Below, piece after piece: positions 21,676 to 34,447 of a DNA stretch of 64,000 nt. The position numbers were made by a program, and so were the translations under genes. The stretch is taken from contig NC_089422.1 of assembly GCF_013426205.1 (NCBI RefSeq), positions 5,766,001 through 5,830,000 of the forward strand, written 5' to 3'. Every line of letters begins with the position of its first letter. Within the stretch, counting starts at the first letter, position 1. The notes below the pieces were generated by a model. That model ran no database searches, was not told the origin of the DNA, and saw nothing but the letters and a program-made list of their open reading frames with translations. Source of the stretch: Metarhizium brunneum (Eukaryota > Ascomycota > Sordariomycetes > Hypocreales > Clavicipitaceae).

Positions 21676-23245
21676 CTTTTGTGCATTTCGTTCCGAGACA
21701 TGCTGTGCAACATGCGCATGGAAGCCATGTGATGATGTTCCAGACCGCCCGACGCGGGTTGCATCAGTCGCCAAGACTGAACCGCGCACCGCCAGCCACC
21801 ATGCAGTACATAAGCCGGTCTACACCGGCCATGGAGGGTTTCGAAGCAGATTCTTTTTGAAAAGACGAAGCCAGCTGAAAAAAAACGTCCGCGCTCTCTA
21901 AACGAAGAGCGCCTCTTTGCTGTTGGGGTGGTCAGAAACAGTCACTAGTACAAAGTATGCCATGAATCGTGGCATCAGCGGTTGCCTTGCTCTCAATGCC
22001 CTGGAGGTCTCGGGCTCGGGAAAAAAGAAACAAGGCGCATCTCAGCTTGACCAGAGCCGCGGCTCAAAGACACAGGACATGATATGACTGCCGTATGCTT
22101 TTCAGCTCATACGGATAGGAACTTCCATGTTAACGAGCAATGGTCGAGTTTTAGGAGAAGTCAATTCGATCTGTCTGTCAGAGACCAATCATGGGGAACT
22201 AACGCACGGGCCATCAGAGACCCACCGGGAGTATCCGGCGAGGCCTTACGGAGCACGGCGTACCTGTCTGGTGCTCTAACTATGCCCTAGTCACGAGGTA
22301 GCTACTAGATATAAAAAGGGACATTGAACTCTTAACCCGTGAGGATTAAGAGAGATTAATCCAGCCACTCTATTACACCTAACTTGCTCGTAGTGAGGAT
22401 TCCTGCCACATCTCCCGAGTCGCTCTGCCATCAACACCCACCTGACATTGTCATGCCAGATACAAGGCAACCACATTTCCTTTTTTCGCCACATTGAATT
22501 ACGTAAGATGAGGTTAGGGCGCCAAATTACTAGTGTGAATGTCTAAACCATCACACCCGAGACATCAGTGGAACACGGCTGGCGTGTCTCTGTCATCTTG
22601 GCCAATCACACCTCGCATTATGAATAACCTCGGTTGGCAAACGAATCTGACATTCGCATGAAGAGCGTTTGCTTCATGACGATTGGTATTTCTCACGGAC
22701 ATCTGTCGCTGTTCTCGACGCAGCACATCAAGTATAAACTCCCAGCCCAGGAATGTGGGGCGCGAGCTTGTCAAGCACCAGATCGATTGGCACATGGCCT
22801 TTTTCCGGAACTTCCGCTGCGCACTTTCATACCCTGACATGGCTCAACTGCAACCTCGAGTCCGACACGCAGTATCCCGAAGCCAGCGCCGGTCACAGTG
22901 AAAGCGCAACAGGATAGACAGCATCTTGCCCGCAGCCCGCCATCGACCCGCGACCTCGGGACAAGGCCATGACTGCTCGCGCGGCGTCAACAACGATACG
23001 CCATACCTCTGCGGCACTGCGACGCCCCCAAAGTTGGTCAATACACCCCATGTGCCGCTTGCTCGGTCATCTGTCTGACGCTGGTGATAGCCTGTCGCGC
23101 GGCCGCTCATCAATTGGCCCTAGCCACCTCTCTCAACGCATGCTTCACGCCTCTCGTGGGTGTTTCCTCGTTGCGCAGCAGGCCATTCACATCCACAGCC
23201 AAACATCGACAGCCAAACCCGTTTGACATCGGATCCCAGGTCAAA

Positions 23246-24075
23246 ATGGCCCACACGATCAAGTCGCTCATAACGCCTGCTCTTTTCCGCGAAATCCAAG
23301 AGTTTTGGTTCCTCAATTCCACCCCCGAGGCATGCGTCATATCGCCGCAGGAGAATGTTCAACGGTGGTTCATGGGTGGCGAAGCCCTCGACAGGGAATG
23401 CGTGTACGCTGTCTACACCTTGCCCATAAAAATTTTTTCTCTTTCTTTTTCTAACTGGAAAACCACAGCGAGAAATTCTTGCCAACCCTGGAAGCACTCC
23501 GGAAAACCGGCGTCACATCCGGCACCGAGATTCTCGACGCCGTTGAGCCGACGGAACCATGCGACTGGATGAGCCTCCTCATTCTGCTGGACCAAATCCC
23601 GCGAAATTGTTACCGCGGGGCCTCGTCCTCTGTCGTCTTTGATGAGTTCGATCCCCTCGCGCGGGATGTTGCGCGCGCAGCCATTGAGCAGGGGCTCCCG
23701 GACCGGAATCCAGAGATGCGGTGGCAATTCGCGTTCCGTAGCTGGTTCTACATGCCGCTCATGCACTCGGAAGACTTGATTGACCATGAGCAGGCGCTGG
23801 ACGGGTTCCGACGCGCCGTGACGGATGTTGAGTCGTTGGCGGGCGGGCACGAGGTGTCACCGGGGAATGAGCACCATGCACGAGCGCTGAGGGTCGTCGG
23901 AGGGGATGTTGAAGCGGCACTCAAGATGGCCAAGACGAATTTGGATTTTGAGCAGATGCATTATGACATCATCAAGAAGTTTGGACGGTATCCGCACCGG
24001 AACAAGGCGTTGGGCAGGGAGGCGACGGCGGAGGAGAAGGATTATTTGGAAAATGGGGGCCATACGTTTGGTTAG
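23246..24075 (+). CDS. DUF924 family protein
   Basis: Model: join(23246..23403,23469..24075), 254 residues. It starts at the first in-frame ATG (MAHTIKSLITPALFREIQEFWF). Family features are the FREIQEFWF start, ENVQRWFMGG, DWMSLLILLDQIPRNCYRG, the MPLMHSED segment and a C-terminal helix HYDIIKKFGRYPHRNKALGREATAEE with FLENGG-like ending (YLENGG). This TPR-like alpha-helical family is widespread in bacteria and fungi, and no activity is established to my knowledge. The intron has a long T-rich tract before its acceptor. The frame stays open upstream to 23084 with a Ser/Arg-rich, transit-peptide-like sequence, but only from a GTG. Confidence 0.88.
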
Positions 24076-24845
24076 CTTGTACAGGAGTAGGCGCGAGGCG
24101 TAAGAAACGAAGCCGTTGAAAACGCGGCCTCAGTCCCGGCCGTGGACAAAATATGCAAGAGTTGGGAACGATGGGGGGAAGTGGTATTGTAGCCGCAAAA
24201 TCAACATGTACATGAACCAACACGACAAGCGCAAGCCCATCTTGTGTCAGATTACCCCGTACGGAGAATGGGACTACCAGACCCGCGCGCGACATGGTCG
24301 ATCCTTCAATCGGAGCATCACCGGAGTACGGAGTAGTAAAGGATCATGGAGATTCTAGATGCGCATGGCATGCAGACGTCGGGTTCCACTGCTGGCCCGG
24401 CCCCCGCCTCCACCTCCACCTGGCCCATCGGCCCATCTGACCCATCCGATTGACCCCATTCGATCCAGCCCCTCCGCTTCATCCATCCAGATGTCCTCGA
24501 AGCTCGAGTTCAGCTCCGTCTCCATACGATTGCATTCAACCACCAACAAACCGCCTCCCATCCCGCCCATCCATCAGCGCACGCCACCTCCATCTCTCCC
24601 CAGTTTCGGAACGTCCTCGATTCGAGCATCGTGCTTATTCGGGCTGCATTGGCGCCCCGGCCTCCGTAAACAAACCCACGCTGTCACCTTCTCTCCAACC
24701 TCCAACTCGGCCTCGCGCACATCAACAACACAAAACACACCCGCGCTCCGCATGCTCCCCGTCGCCCTGCCATCCAGACCTACACACCAAGCCGTCGCCT
24801 CCCCCGTCGCGACACACACCTAAGTCTCACCCGACACCCTTCGCC
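24076..24845. other. Spacer and pyrimidine-rich leader
   Basis: 770 bases without a gene of their own. The right part is unusually rich in C and T on the plus strand and probably forms the promoter and leader of the gene at 24846. A TACGGAGTA motif lies at 24327-24335. Confidence 0.45.
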
Positions 24846-25693
24846 ATGGTCAGCACCCGCTCGTCCTCACGCGCCGACAGCGCCGGCCCCGAGCCCACGT
24901 CCACGCCGTCAACACCCACGCCGGCCACGCGCAAGCGCAAGCCGGCCACCTCGGCGCCCTCGACCACGACGCGCCGCCGCGCCCACCGCGCCTCCGCCTT
25001 CGAGCACACCCCGACCTTCTGGACCCTTCTCTGGATGGGCGTCTCCCTCCCCCTCGTCATCTGGGACACGGGCTACGTCCTCGGCCGCCCGCACACCATG
25101 GAAGGCGGCGCCGCCCACTGGCCCCTCTGGCTGCCGTACAAGCTCTACGGCGAAGTCGACCACATCTACGGGTGGAAGGCGTTCCACGCCAACAACGGCT
25201 TCACCGCCGCCCAGGGCCTCCTCAACGTCGTCGAGACCCTCATGTACGCCGTGTACCTGTGGCTGTGGTACTCGCGCGGCGAGGCCACCGCCCACGGGAG
25301 GGTGGTGACGGGCAGGCCGGGCGCGCTGGCCGTCCTCATCGGCTTCAGCTCCGCCGTCATGACGCTGAGCAAGACGTTCCTCTACTGTAAGTGGCAATTG
25401 GTGAATGCGGACCCGCGGCGCAGACAGACGGCTGGGGTGCTAAATACCGGAGCCAGGGTCCAACGAGTACTTCTCTGGCTTTGACAACATTGGCCACAAC
25501 AACCCCGTTGATCTCGTCTTCCTCTGGATCATACCCAAGTACGCTCTGCTCTCTTCCCTTGACTTGAACCTACACACCTGGCTAACATGGCCACAGTGGC
25601 GCGTGGCTCGTTGGCTCGTCGTACATGGCCTGGTCTATTGGCGCTGAAATCCTCGATGGCTTGGAAGCTGCCTCGCACGTGAAGAAGGAGTGA
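24846..25693 (+). CDS. Four-helix membrane protein, EXPERA-like
   Basis: Model: join(24846..25386,25457..25538,25597..25693), 239 residues. A Ser/Thr/Pro/Arg-rich cytosolic N-terminus of about 55 residues leads into four predicted helices. These begin near FWTLLWMGVSLPLVIWDTGYVLG, then FTAAQGLLNVVETLMYAVYLWLWY, then VLIGFSSAVMTLSKTFLYW, and last LVFLWIIPNGAWLVGSSYMAW. Polar residues inside the helices and the NNPVDLVFLWIIPNGAW ending recall the EXPERA/EBP fold (emopamil-binding protein, TM6SF2, sigma-2 receptor), but I could not check a profile. A sterol-related role would be inference. Both introns preserve the reading frame across conserved-looking aromatic segments. Confidence 0.75.
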
Positions 25694-26357
25694 TTCTGCT
25701 GTGCCTTGATGTGAATCGGCGCACCGCCAGCTTTACTTGATTCGAACAGCGCGAAGGGCACACTTGCGCAACTATATTCGGCAGCAACGGTGCAGTCACG
25801 GGCTTGGGAGGGCGGAGAGGACCGCGAATGGGAACATGAACCAAATAGTAGTACCAAAAAGCGGCCGTCTGTTGACAAGACCGGCCTGCAGAAAAGAGAG
25901 GGCACAGCATTGGGTGGGAAAACATGTCTTTATGCGTTACGGAATACCCCGTTTGTTAGGAATTAGAATTGTTTGCTACATGACCCTTGTGCCTGCGTCC
26001 AGATCTATAAAAAACATGCTCACAACGACGATGGTCGAGGTTCGTCCTGTAACATAAAAAGCTCAAGTAAATAAAGAAAAAAAGGACCAAGCCATGTCAT
26101 TGTTAACGCATGTCGTGCCAAATGGGGTGGGTATGTGCATGTATGCGTCTCGCGCTGCTGTATGCCCGCACACTGGGTATCAGATGTTGAACAAGAGCGC
26201 TCAGCGTGAGCGAAAGACGAGAACAAAGATGCCTGGAAATGCGTGTGTAAACAAAAAAGAAGAGGGTGGGCAAGACTTGAGAATATTGCCAATGAATGTT
26301 GTCCTTTTGTTTCAGCCTGCCGTTCTAGCGGATCAAATCTCCTCTTGGTGGGAATCC
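25694..26357. other. Convergent spacer
   Basis: 664 bases between the 3' ends of the EXPERA-like gene and the 855-residue gene. Nothing coding is supported. Confidence 0.5.
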
Positions 26358-29128
26358 TCACCAAACCTCTGTTAGTCCCCCTAAGTCGGCATACTGCTCC
26401 CATGCATGCCCCGCGTCTGTGTCCACCCCCTTCCCGTCCAGAAACGCCTGCATGGCCGTCCAGTCGCCCGAGTCTCTGGGCAAGAGGCACGTCTCCTCGG
26501 CAATGTCGTCCTCGCGAATGGGCAGCGCAATCGAGCGGCTGTGCGCGATGGAGCTACTGCGCTTCGGGTCGGCGCCGCTCTGGCGACTGTTGGCAAAGAT
26601 GCTGCGGCGCTCATTGTCGACAAAGTGCCCAAAGGCTTTGGCGGCATGCGTGTAGCCTTCGAAGGCGGAGCTGATGGGCCGCCGCCTGAGCGAGTTGGAT
26701 TTTGACACTGGTGGGCTGTTGTTGCCGTATGGGACGGCGGCGTCGTGGGTGCTCCATCGCCGGGTTTTGGGTAGTAGTATTTCGATTGGTGAGTCAGGGG
26801 GGACTGGAGAGCCGAGCGACGATTCTGCCGTGTCCACCATGCTTGCCGAGCTGGGCACGGTGCTGGCGTTGCTGGAGGCTGTTTCCGACGCCGTGGATGC
26901 GCTCCGGCCGACATCAGAGGACGGCAGCGGGGGGCCCGCGCGGGATCCCAGGCGGACGTCGTTTGTTCCATTGCCGTAGCCGTGGACCACGATTTCGTGA
27001 TACAGAGGCTTGCCTGCCGTGACGGGAGATGGGGGGAGAGAGGGGGGCGCGGCACTTTGCGTCAATCTTCGCACCGACTTGCGAATCGTGGAGCTGCGAT
27101 TCAATACCTGCTTGAACGAGCTCGCTCGCGACAGGGCGCTTGGATTATCCGTAGCTAGAGGCGGGAGTGACGCTCGCCTCGACCTTGGAGGAGGGGGAGC
27201 ATCTTGCTTGTGAGTCAATGCGAAATAATCAATGTCTGGCTTGATTTCAAACCTTTCCATGGCAGTGGCCAGGTCCGCGTCGTGCAGCCTCCCAAGGCGG
27301 TTCAGTGCCGGCTCAGTCTGGCTGCGAATCAGTCCTCCACGGGTGTTTTTGTCCTGCCACGGGGGCAAGGTGTCCTTGGCAATCGTCACCAGATATCGAG
27401 CGCTGGGGTCATCCTGCACGCCATGGGGTCTCTGTGTAGCGTAACGCAGCGTCTGGTGAACGGCATATATCAAGATCCATCGGACCTTGCGTCCGTCGAC
27501 CAGTGAAACCCTCTCCCTCCTATCCCGCCTTTTGCGCTCTAGTGCGCAGTCCTCTTCGAACTGCCTGTACGCCCGAACGAGGCTGTTGTCGAGCACGTCT
27601 TCCTCCCAGTTCGACGCGTTAAGAAGCGCGGCGTGTCCCAGTTGGCGCTCATCTGCGCGATGTTTCGGACCCCGTGGTAGCCACGCCAAGCGTCTCGGGC
27701 GAGGCCGCGGATCCAGCTGCGGGAGCTTGGGGAGCGGGTGTTTCATGGGCTCGAGGTGGCTATGCATGTCCAAGGATTGGATGAGCTGCAGGGTGCAGAT
27801 GCCGCCCACGGCAACGGACGGCATGGCTTCAGACGAGCTGTATGCCTCGTCGACCAAGAGGCGGTACAGAGCTTTGAAATCCCCAGCCATAGCACGGTAT
27901 ACCGCCGCATCAAACGAGCTTGGTGGATAGTAGCCCAGCCTCACGCTGTAGAAAGAAAGCAAAAAGCTCCTGAAACGTTCCAGGTGAGCACGAAGACCGA
28001 GCGGGATGCCGAGGTGCGCCTCGGAAAGCTCTTGGTCGAGAAAGTTTTCCAGCATCGCTGACGCCCTGTTGAACCGAGATTTCAACTCATTCTCGCTCTC
28101 GTGAATCAGATTGCGAGTGGCCGGGCTGGTGTGCTACAATATCACGTCAGTCAACACTCACATTGCAGGCGTCCCATGACAGCCAGGGAAATATGGAGGG
28201 CCAACTTACTTTGAACTCACGCCTGCAGAGGAGCATGTCCCGCATTCCCACACAATGTGCCAGGGCTTGAAGATACAAGTCCTTCATACGAAACGTCTCG
28301 GCCAGTTGCAACACGGCCAACGCATGAGCCGGTTGGCCAGCCAAGCAAAGATAGCCCTTTTCGTCGAGATACCCCATAATGTCTGCCGCATTATCCACTT
28401 TCCCGCCAGATCGATATTCGTGCATGCAGTTCAGCAGGCCAATCATTGCCTCCCCGAGAGTCTCTCCAACAAGAGGACGCCGGAGAACCCATGCAAAAAA
28501 GTTCCTCATCAGCAGCTGGTGGCGTTCAACTTTCTTCTTATCCGCGTTGAGTGGCGCCGGTATGAAAAGCTCAACCGTTCGTTTCGGATTTGAACGGTGC
28601 CATTTGTTTATCTCGCCTGGTGTGCGGGGAGTTCTCACCCCGCGCTCGCTAGGGTTGTTGATGACCAAGAATCGCTGTATCAAGGGATAGCATCTTGTCA
28701 TGAGGAGGAAAGAAAACGGCAATTTGAAAACCGGTGCTTTCGTTGCATCCTTGTCTTTGGTGGCCTCGCTGCCATGGAGATAAACCAGACAATTGCCGTT
28801 GCTGATCCAGAGCTCACGATCCTGTTGTAGCACATGGTCAGCAGAGCTCATTTAGTCAACACAGCAAGGCCGAAGGAATAATAATAGTAAAAAATTATAG
28901 AAGAAAGGAAGAAGAAAGAACAGAGTAAAGATACAAGGATAACCATACCTTTTGCAATCCATCCCAAGCTGTACAGAGGCACTTTGCTCCATCCCATCTC
29001 TTCAGTTTAGGGCACGGTGTGAAAGCCGTCGGGTTCGTGACTTGACCATGAGAGCTATGTCCTACTCGACTGTAGCGACTGGTCAGTTTTGAAGCAGCGG
29101 CTGCCGTCGCTCGTGGTGGTGAAGGCAT
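26358..29128 (-). CDS. Large fungal-specific protein of unknown function (855 residues)
   Basis: Model: complement(join(26358..28133,28210..28821,28949..29128)), all junctions in phase 0. The N-terminal half is globular: LKRWDGAKCLCTAWDGLQK, DRELWISNGNCLVYLHG, FKLPFSFLLMTRCYPLIQRF, helices with HQLLMRNFFAWVLRRPLVGETLGEAMIGLLNCM, and LGYLDEKGYL-like MGYLDEKGYLCLAGQPAHALAVL. The region around PLGLRAHLERFRSFLLSFYSVRLGYYPP follows. The C-terminal 300 residues are Ser/Pro-rich and look disordered. I recognise the N-terminal part as a conserved ascomycete family without a known role (I believe Pfam DUF8004). No membrane helix, signal peptide or catalytic motif is seen. The Ser-rich tail suggests regulation by phosphorylation (inference). 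Confidence 0.82.
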
Positions 29129-31447
29129 GATACTTCAGGTCTTGAATCGCTTGGTCAAACAATGAATAACGTGTGAGGACTGAATGAATCAAGATGGCAG
29201 CTATTCGGAGCAAAATCCGGAACGCAGTCGGGAAACGCTTAATGGGCAAATTGGACCATAGAAGTTCTCCAACGCACCGCCATTGTAAAATGAGCAGCAG
29301 TTTGACGGTCCCCCAACGTCTGCTCTGCAATTGACTTATTGCAGAGTCTTTCCAACTCGAACGATTCACGCCAACCTTCACCCACAAGACAAACCGTGGG
29401 CAGGGCTGAGGAATACAAGAAAGAAGGAAAAGAAGCTGCGGTCCGAGAACACACAAAATCTTCGTGATGAAACTCGACCCCCCCACGGCGGGACAGCAAC
29501 TAGACCAGGTTATCAGGGAGACTTGTGTCATATTCCAGCTGGACAAGAACGTGGTCCCAATTAAGCCCACCACTGCTTAGTGCACATGGGTCGCCGGAAT
29601 TCGACGTCCTGTCGTGAACATGGTCCATCACGATGCCCATGTCCGGCCCATGCACATCTTTAATGTACCGGCCCACAGTATCTTGGCGGCAAATGAGCCA
29701 CAGATAGGGCGACACTGGTCCTGGTACGGGGTGGAATAGAAGTAGTAGATGTCATGAGTTGGTGGGCAAAATAACGTCGTGCTTCTGCCTCGGTAGCAAA
29801 AGCAATTGTAGACTCGCAACTTGATGATGCCAAACAGCTACGGCCTTCTTTGTTTCTGCCCCGTGGGAGAGCCCAAGACACCCATTGCCTCAGCATCAAT
29901 ACCTACACACTCTACTCCGTGCAAAGGTACTCCATCCTCCAAGAGGCTGGTCCACACACAAGGTACGATTGCAGGGGTGAGCTATGATGAACTGTTTGGC
30001 GCTAATCAATAACCTGCTCACCAATCTCTACGCCGTAGCATGGTGGCGACTTGTGCGGAATTGATTGGCAACAATGGTAGCGCAATACCGGCATGGACGG
30101 ACGCAAGACAGACGGTGTGCGTCGTGTATTTCGTCATGGCCGTGTCACCGCAGCCGCTCAGGCTCCAACAGAGTCATTCTCCCAGCTTCAAGGGCCGTGT
30201 CCCGTCTTCGGCATAATGAAGAAACTGGTTTATGTGCTGCAAGAGTTTGTCGAGACGGATTTGAGACGTGAGAGGACAGAAGCGGCCTCGGGCCTCTCAC
30301 CACGAGCTATTTTTAAGGTTCAACGTGAGTGAGACGATTTGTCTCCCAGCCTCGCGCAAACTTGCCGATCAAGCGCACACCAGAAACCACACCGTTGACC
30401 CAAAGCCAAACGGGAGGCTGAAAGCAGCCACTCGTGGCGCCAGTCTTCATTTCCCATTACTACACCATGCGTTATTAGCAGTATGCATCCGTAATAGCGC
30501 AGAACTCAATAGAAACACCATCGCCTTGTTTCATGATTTCATTTCGGGCCATTTTCTTGCAGAGACATGTATCCTCGTCCAAGAGCTGGGTGGTGATGTC
30601 TCTTTCATTACTGTCTCCCAGATGCGAGGCATGACTAGGTTCTTCGTCCGTTCCCGGTCATAGGTAGATTGCCAGGCAAAATCGGGTCTGGTCGCCGAGA
30701 GACTACATCAGTTGAGGAGGCACCCTGTTGCAAGACATGCCCTGATTTGACTGGGGTCAGCGCACTCACCATGGAACTGTTGCGCCGTCCGACCAACCAG
30801 CCCGACTGGGGCCCTGCATCATCTTCAGTGTATTCATTTTACACTTGCTTGCCAGACTAGATGGCAAAAGCATCTGCCAAGCCAAGCCATGTTTCTCACA
30901 GATAGAGCATCATGGCACGACGTGATGTCGATTTCTTGCATGCGTCTGTCGTGTCTGCATGACTTGGCCGCCCGTATCCAGCGCCATCGAGGCAATCCAT
31001 TCCGGGCGGATTGTTGATTTTTGGAAAATAGGGTCAGTCGGAAGACCTAGCTTCAAAAAGTCTGCTGAAGTTGAGTCAGAAAACGTCATTACGTATCAAG
31101 AAACAGTTGGCAGAGATAAAGATTTCAATGTCAAACACTCCGTATCTCAATACTAGACGCTTGATAGAGGCAGACGATACATAATCATGGAAGCACTGTG
31201 GCGGGTGGCTAGACTCAGGAACAGAAGGATACTGACTGGCCAGTCACCTGACAAGGGACATGAAGCTTGCCGGAACTCACCTTGATCCGCGGTGCTAGTC
31301 GGTGGAGCTACGGGGTAGGTTGTATCTTGCTGTATTAGGTTGTCGCACTCACACCAGTTTGGTTGCGTAACTCCTCTGGACCCAGAATCCCAGAATGAAA
31401 ACGACCTCTGGTTAACGCCCACAGCGGATGGAGGTGCTCGTTCAGAA
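29129..31447. other. Gene-poor spacer
   Basis: 2.3 kb with only short or ATG-less frames, for example 29055-29573 and 29500-29899 on the minus strand and 30268-30663 on the plus strand. None shows a domain. It contains promoters for the flanking divergent genes at 29128 and 31448. Confidence 0.4.
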
Positions 31448-33205
31448 ATGGCGTATCCAACTCCGTACACATATATTCAATGCCCGTGTTCAGACCAATC
31501 GGCCGCCGATCGCGGCAATGCGTTAGCGAGCGAGGATCTCGACGATGACGAGCGAACTTTCGATCCACGAGCTCCGCGATCAAACTACAGTTTGTACCCG
31601 CTAGAATATCTGCTGTACTGCGAAGATTGCCAGCAGATACGGTGTCCGAGATGTGTTACAGAGGAGACTGTAACGTACTACTGTCCGAATTGCCTGTTCG
31701 AAGTTCCTAGCAGCAACCTGCGAAGCGAGGGCAACAGGTATATAGATTGCGAATGGCGAATTGGGCACTTCATTTAGAAACTAACATTGCATCCAAGGTG
31801 CACACGAAGCTGCTATCAATGTCCAATATGTATTGGGCCGCTGCAGGTTAGCGCAATCCAGCCAATGTCGGATGACAACCTGCTTTCTCCCGAGGGCCAG
31901 TCAAGCTCAAATGGCGGCCCGTATGCCTTGTTCTGCCAATATTGTAACTGGTCTTCTACCGACGTTGGAATCAAATTCGACCGGCCCAGCGGTATCCACT
32001 CGCAACTTGGCAAGTTGAATAATGGCGGTACGCCAAAGATCACCATTAGGGATGTAAAGGAGAGGCGAAAGGAGAATCCAGATGAACCACCGCTGCCGGA
32101 CGATGAGGTCGACCGCGATTTGCAGTTCGCAAGCTTGAGGACTTTTTATCAGGAGCAGTTGGCAAATTCAAACCCGAATCTTGGCGGTATGACATTGCAA
32201 GACAGTATAGGATTTTCCTCACCAGCCGCCTTGTCGAGGATAATGTCACTTTACACCGGCCGTGGTCATCCAGGACGTATGCAGCAGGGTCCAGCAGATA
32301 TTATGCGCGAGGCACTAAACTCAGAGGAAGGCCTCAAATCGGCTCAATTGGATGAATCAAGCATGATCAAGAAGTTGACCAACGACGGATGGCAAGCCAC
32401 TACCTCCTCGGAGCAGCGTGCCCACCAGGTCTCGGCGGGACGCTTTCAAGATGAGCTACGACCCATACCGTATCTGCTGCGTACTAAGCGCTCTAAGCGC
32501 TGCCCTGCTTGTCGTCACATCATCTCCAAACCTGAGAGCAAAGTCGCGTCTACAAGGTTTAAAATTCGGCTGGTGGCAAAGTCCTACATCCCTACCATCA
32601 CTCTTCGCCCTATGCATCCCACTGCAGCGCCTGTACCAGTCACATCTCGGCCAGCCGTCAACGACGAGGAACCATTGACACCACTCAAACCGTATCAGTA
32701 TATTCTGACCTTCAAAAATCCACTCTTTGAAAGCATCAAGGTGACACTAGCAACGTCAAACACCACACCTGGGAGATTTGCTAGCAAAGTCACCGTTTTG
32801 TGTCCCGAATTTGAAGTTGACGCTAACACCGACATGTGGGACGACGCTTTGAAAGACGACGGGAGAGACAAGGGTCGCAAAAGAGATGAAGGTGCTGGCC
32901 AAGGAGAAACAGCAAAAATATGGGAAAGGGGACGTAATTGGGTGAGCATCATACTCGAAGTCGTCCCAGCATCCCTACGGCCAGAGCATCAAACTCTACT
33001 CGGAAAGGATAAGGACGACGTGGACGATAGTCCCCTGAAAGAAGACGAGGACATTCTGGAGATACCAATGTTTATACGGATGGAGTGGGAGGCGGATGCC
33101 CAGCATGACATGGTCTCGGCGCATGGAAAGGATAAAGAGGCCAAGGAGAAGAGGGAACTGGCATATTGGTGTGTTCTTGGCGTGGGACGCATCAGTCACG
33201 AGTGA
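31448..33205 (+). CDS. DCTN4: Dynactin subunit p62 (DCTN4)
   Basis: Model: join(31448..31737,31798..33205), 565 residues. ATG 31448 gives MAYPTPYTYIQCPCSD; the frame extends upstream only without ATG. The N-terminal third carries the zinc-binding cysteine array typical of p62 (YCEDCQQIRCPRC, YYCPNCLFEVP, then CTRSCYQCPIC and FCQYCNW), with the intron between the second and third pairs. Next come the coiled middle (DLQFASLRTFYQEQL), RPIPYLLRTKRSKRCPACRHIISKPE, and a beta-rich C-terminal half (TRFKIRLVAKSYIPTITLRP). The subunit sits in the pointed-end complex of dynactin and links the dynein motor to cargo; the Neurospora counterpart is ropy-2. It is convergent with the S7 gene, 255 bases apart. 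Confidence 0.93.
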
Positions 33206-33460
33206 GTTGGCACAGCACGAATAGATTCAGATACCCTGTGGGAGAAAAATGGTTTTTATGGGCACGACAACAAGTGGTCGGTGATTGATGAATAAATATC
33301 ATGAAGCAGCCTGTGTCATTATCAAGCTACCATAATCATTAAGACGCCAAAAGCCCCATTTTTGACCAGCCATCGAATTGTGACAGATGAAAATATACCC
33401 AGCATCTCCCGAACCCCGAGATTGTCATGCCAATGCTTAAAGAAAATTCCACTTTTCGGT

Positions 33461-34447
33461 TTAGGGCTCAGTGCTGGCGACCTGAGGGAACTCGAAGTTC
33501 ACATTGCGGCCGGTAAGACGGCGGTAAACCTCGGCATAGGTGTCGAGTCTGTAGTCAACACCGACGCGCTCCTTCTCGTCAAGAAGGACCTTGAGCAGCT
33601 TGCTGCCGTCCTCCTTGGTGCGGATACGCTTGCCGACAATCTCGACAGGGAAGCACAGATCGGCCAGGATGGCGTCGTGGACGGCGGTCAGGGTGCGGGA
33701 ACGGGGGCGCTTCTGCTTCTGGGTGTTGCGGGAGCGAGCAGATCGCTTGGGGCGAGGCAAGATGCGGCGCGAGGCGAGGATCAAGACGTGGCGGTCAGAG
33801 AACTTCTTCTCGAGCTCACGGGTCAGGCTGCAGCGGGTTAGTACCGGTCCCGAGGCTGGCTGTGAAGGAAGCGAGCAAACTTACCGCTGCTGGACACGGT
33901 GGAAGCCCTGCAGGGAAGGGACGGGGACAAAGATGACAACAGCCTTCTTGCCGTGGCCAACTTCGATCTAATCAAGACCCAAAGTCAGCATGCGAGCTCC
34001 AGGACATAGCCTTGGACCGCTTCCCGTCCTGTTCCAGAAGTCAATTGTACGCTGGCTCCGGCGAGCATCCCCAAAACGAAGGTTGTAGAGTCTTGCAATA
34101 GACTATTTCTAGCCTGATGCACAATTTTTCTTCCAACTCGCCGTCGTAGCCGGGTGATGGCTCCAATCGTCTTTAATACTTAAGAGGACGCTCGTCGTAG
34201 CCATTGTATAGTTTCCTTTTGGGAACAGGATCTCGAAAGGCGCCTAGGCCAAGGATCTATTTTTATTTCATTTTCAAGTTCTCACCTCGCGGGCGGAGAC
34301 GAACTGCAGAGGTCGCAGGGCAACCTTGAGGTCGGCAGTGTTGGTCTCGAGATCGTAGAGAGCCTGAGCGATGTTCTGCTCAAGCTCCGAGGGGTTCTGC
34401 CGCGAAGGGCTGTTGGGGGCGATCTTGTTCAGGGCCTGGGCGCTCAT
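33461..34447 (-). CDS. rps7: 40S ribosomal protein S7 (eS7)
   Basis: Model: complement(join(33461..33827,33885..33967,34286..34447)), 203 residues, the expected length. Recognisable stretches are [78 protein letters not shown] and the C-terminal [17 protein letters not shown]. Intron 1 is 318 nt, by far the longest in the window, while intron 2 is 57 nt. A long first intron just after the first coding exon is common in ribosomal protein genes and may help regulation. The promoter (34448 onward) is shared with the WSC gene and contains two CACGTG boxes. Confidence 0.97.

Larger units (their letters stand above)
21519..23245. other. Spacer with AT microsatellite
   Basis: 1.7 kb without a supportable gene. 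It holds the terpene synthase promoter, an AT dinucleotide tract at 21560-21588 and a GGAGTACTCC palindrome at 21663-21672 overlapping the dispersed nine-base motif TACTCCGTA. A GTG-opened frame from 23084 runs into the next gene but has no ATG. Confidence 0.45.

Noticed and set aside
23084..23245. Upstream extension of the DUF924 protein with a transit-peptide-like sequence
   Set aside because: It opens only with GTG; the first in-frame ATG is at 23246.
30268..30663. 131-codon plus-strand frame
   Set aside because: Starts with GTG, no domain, no signal peptide.
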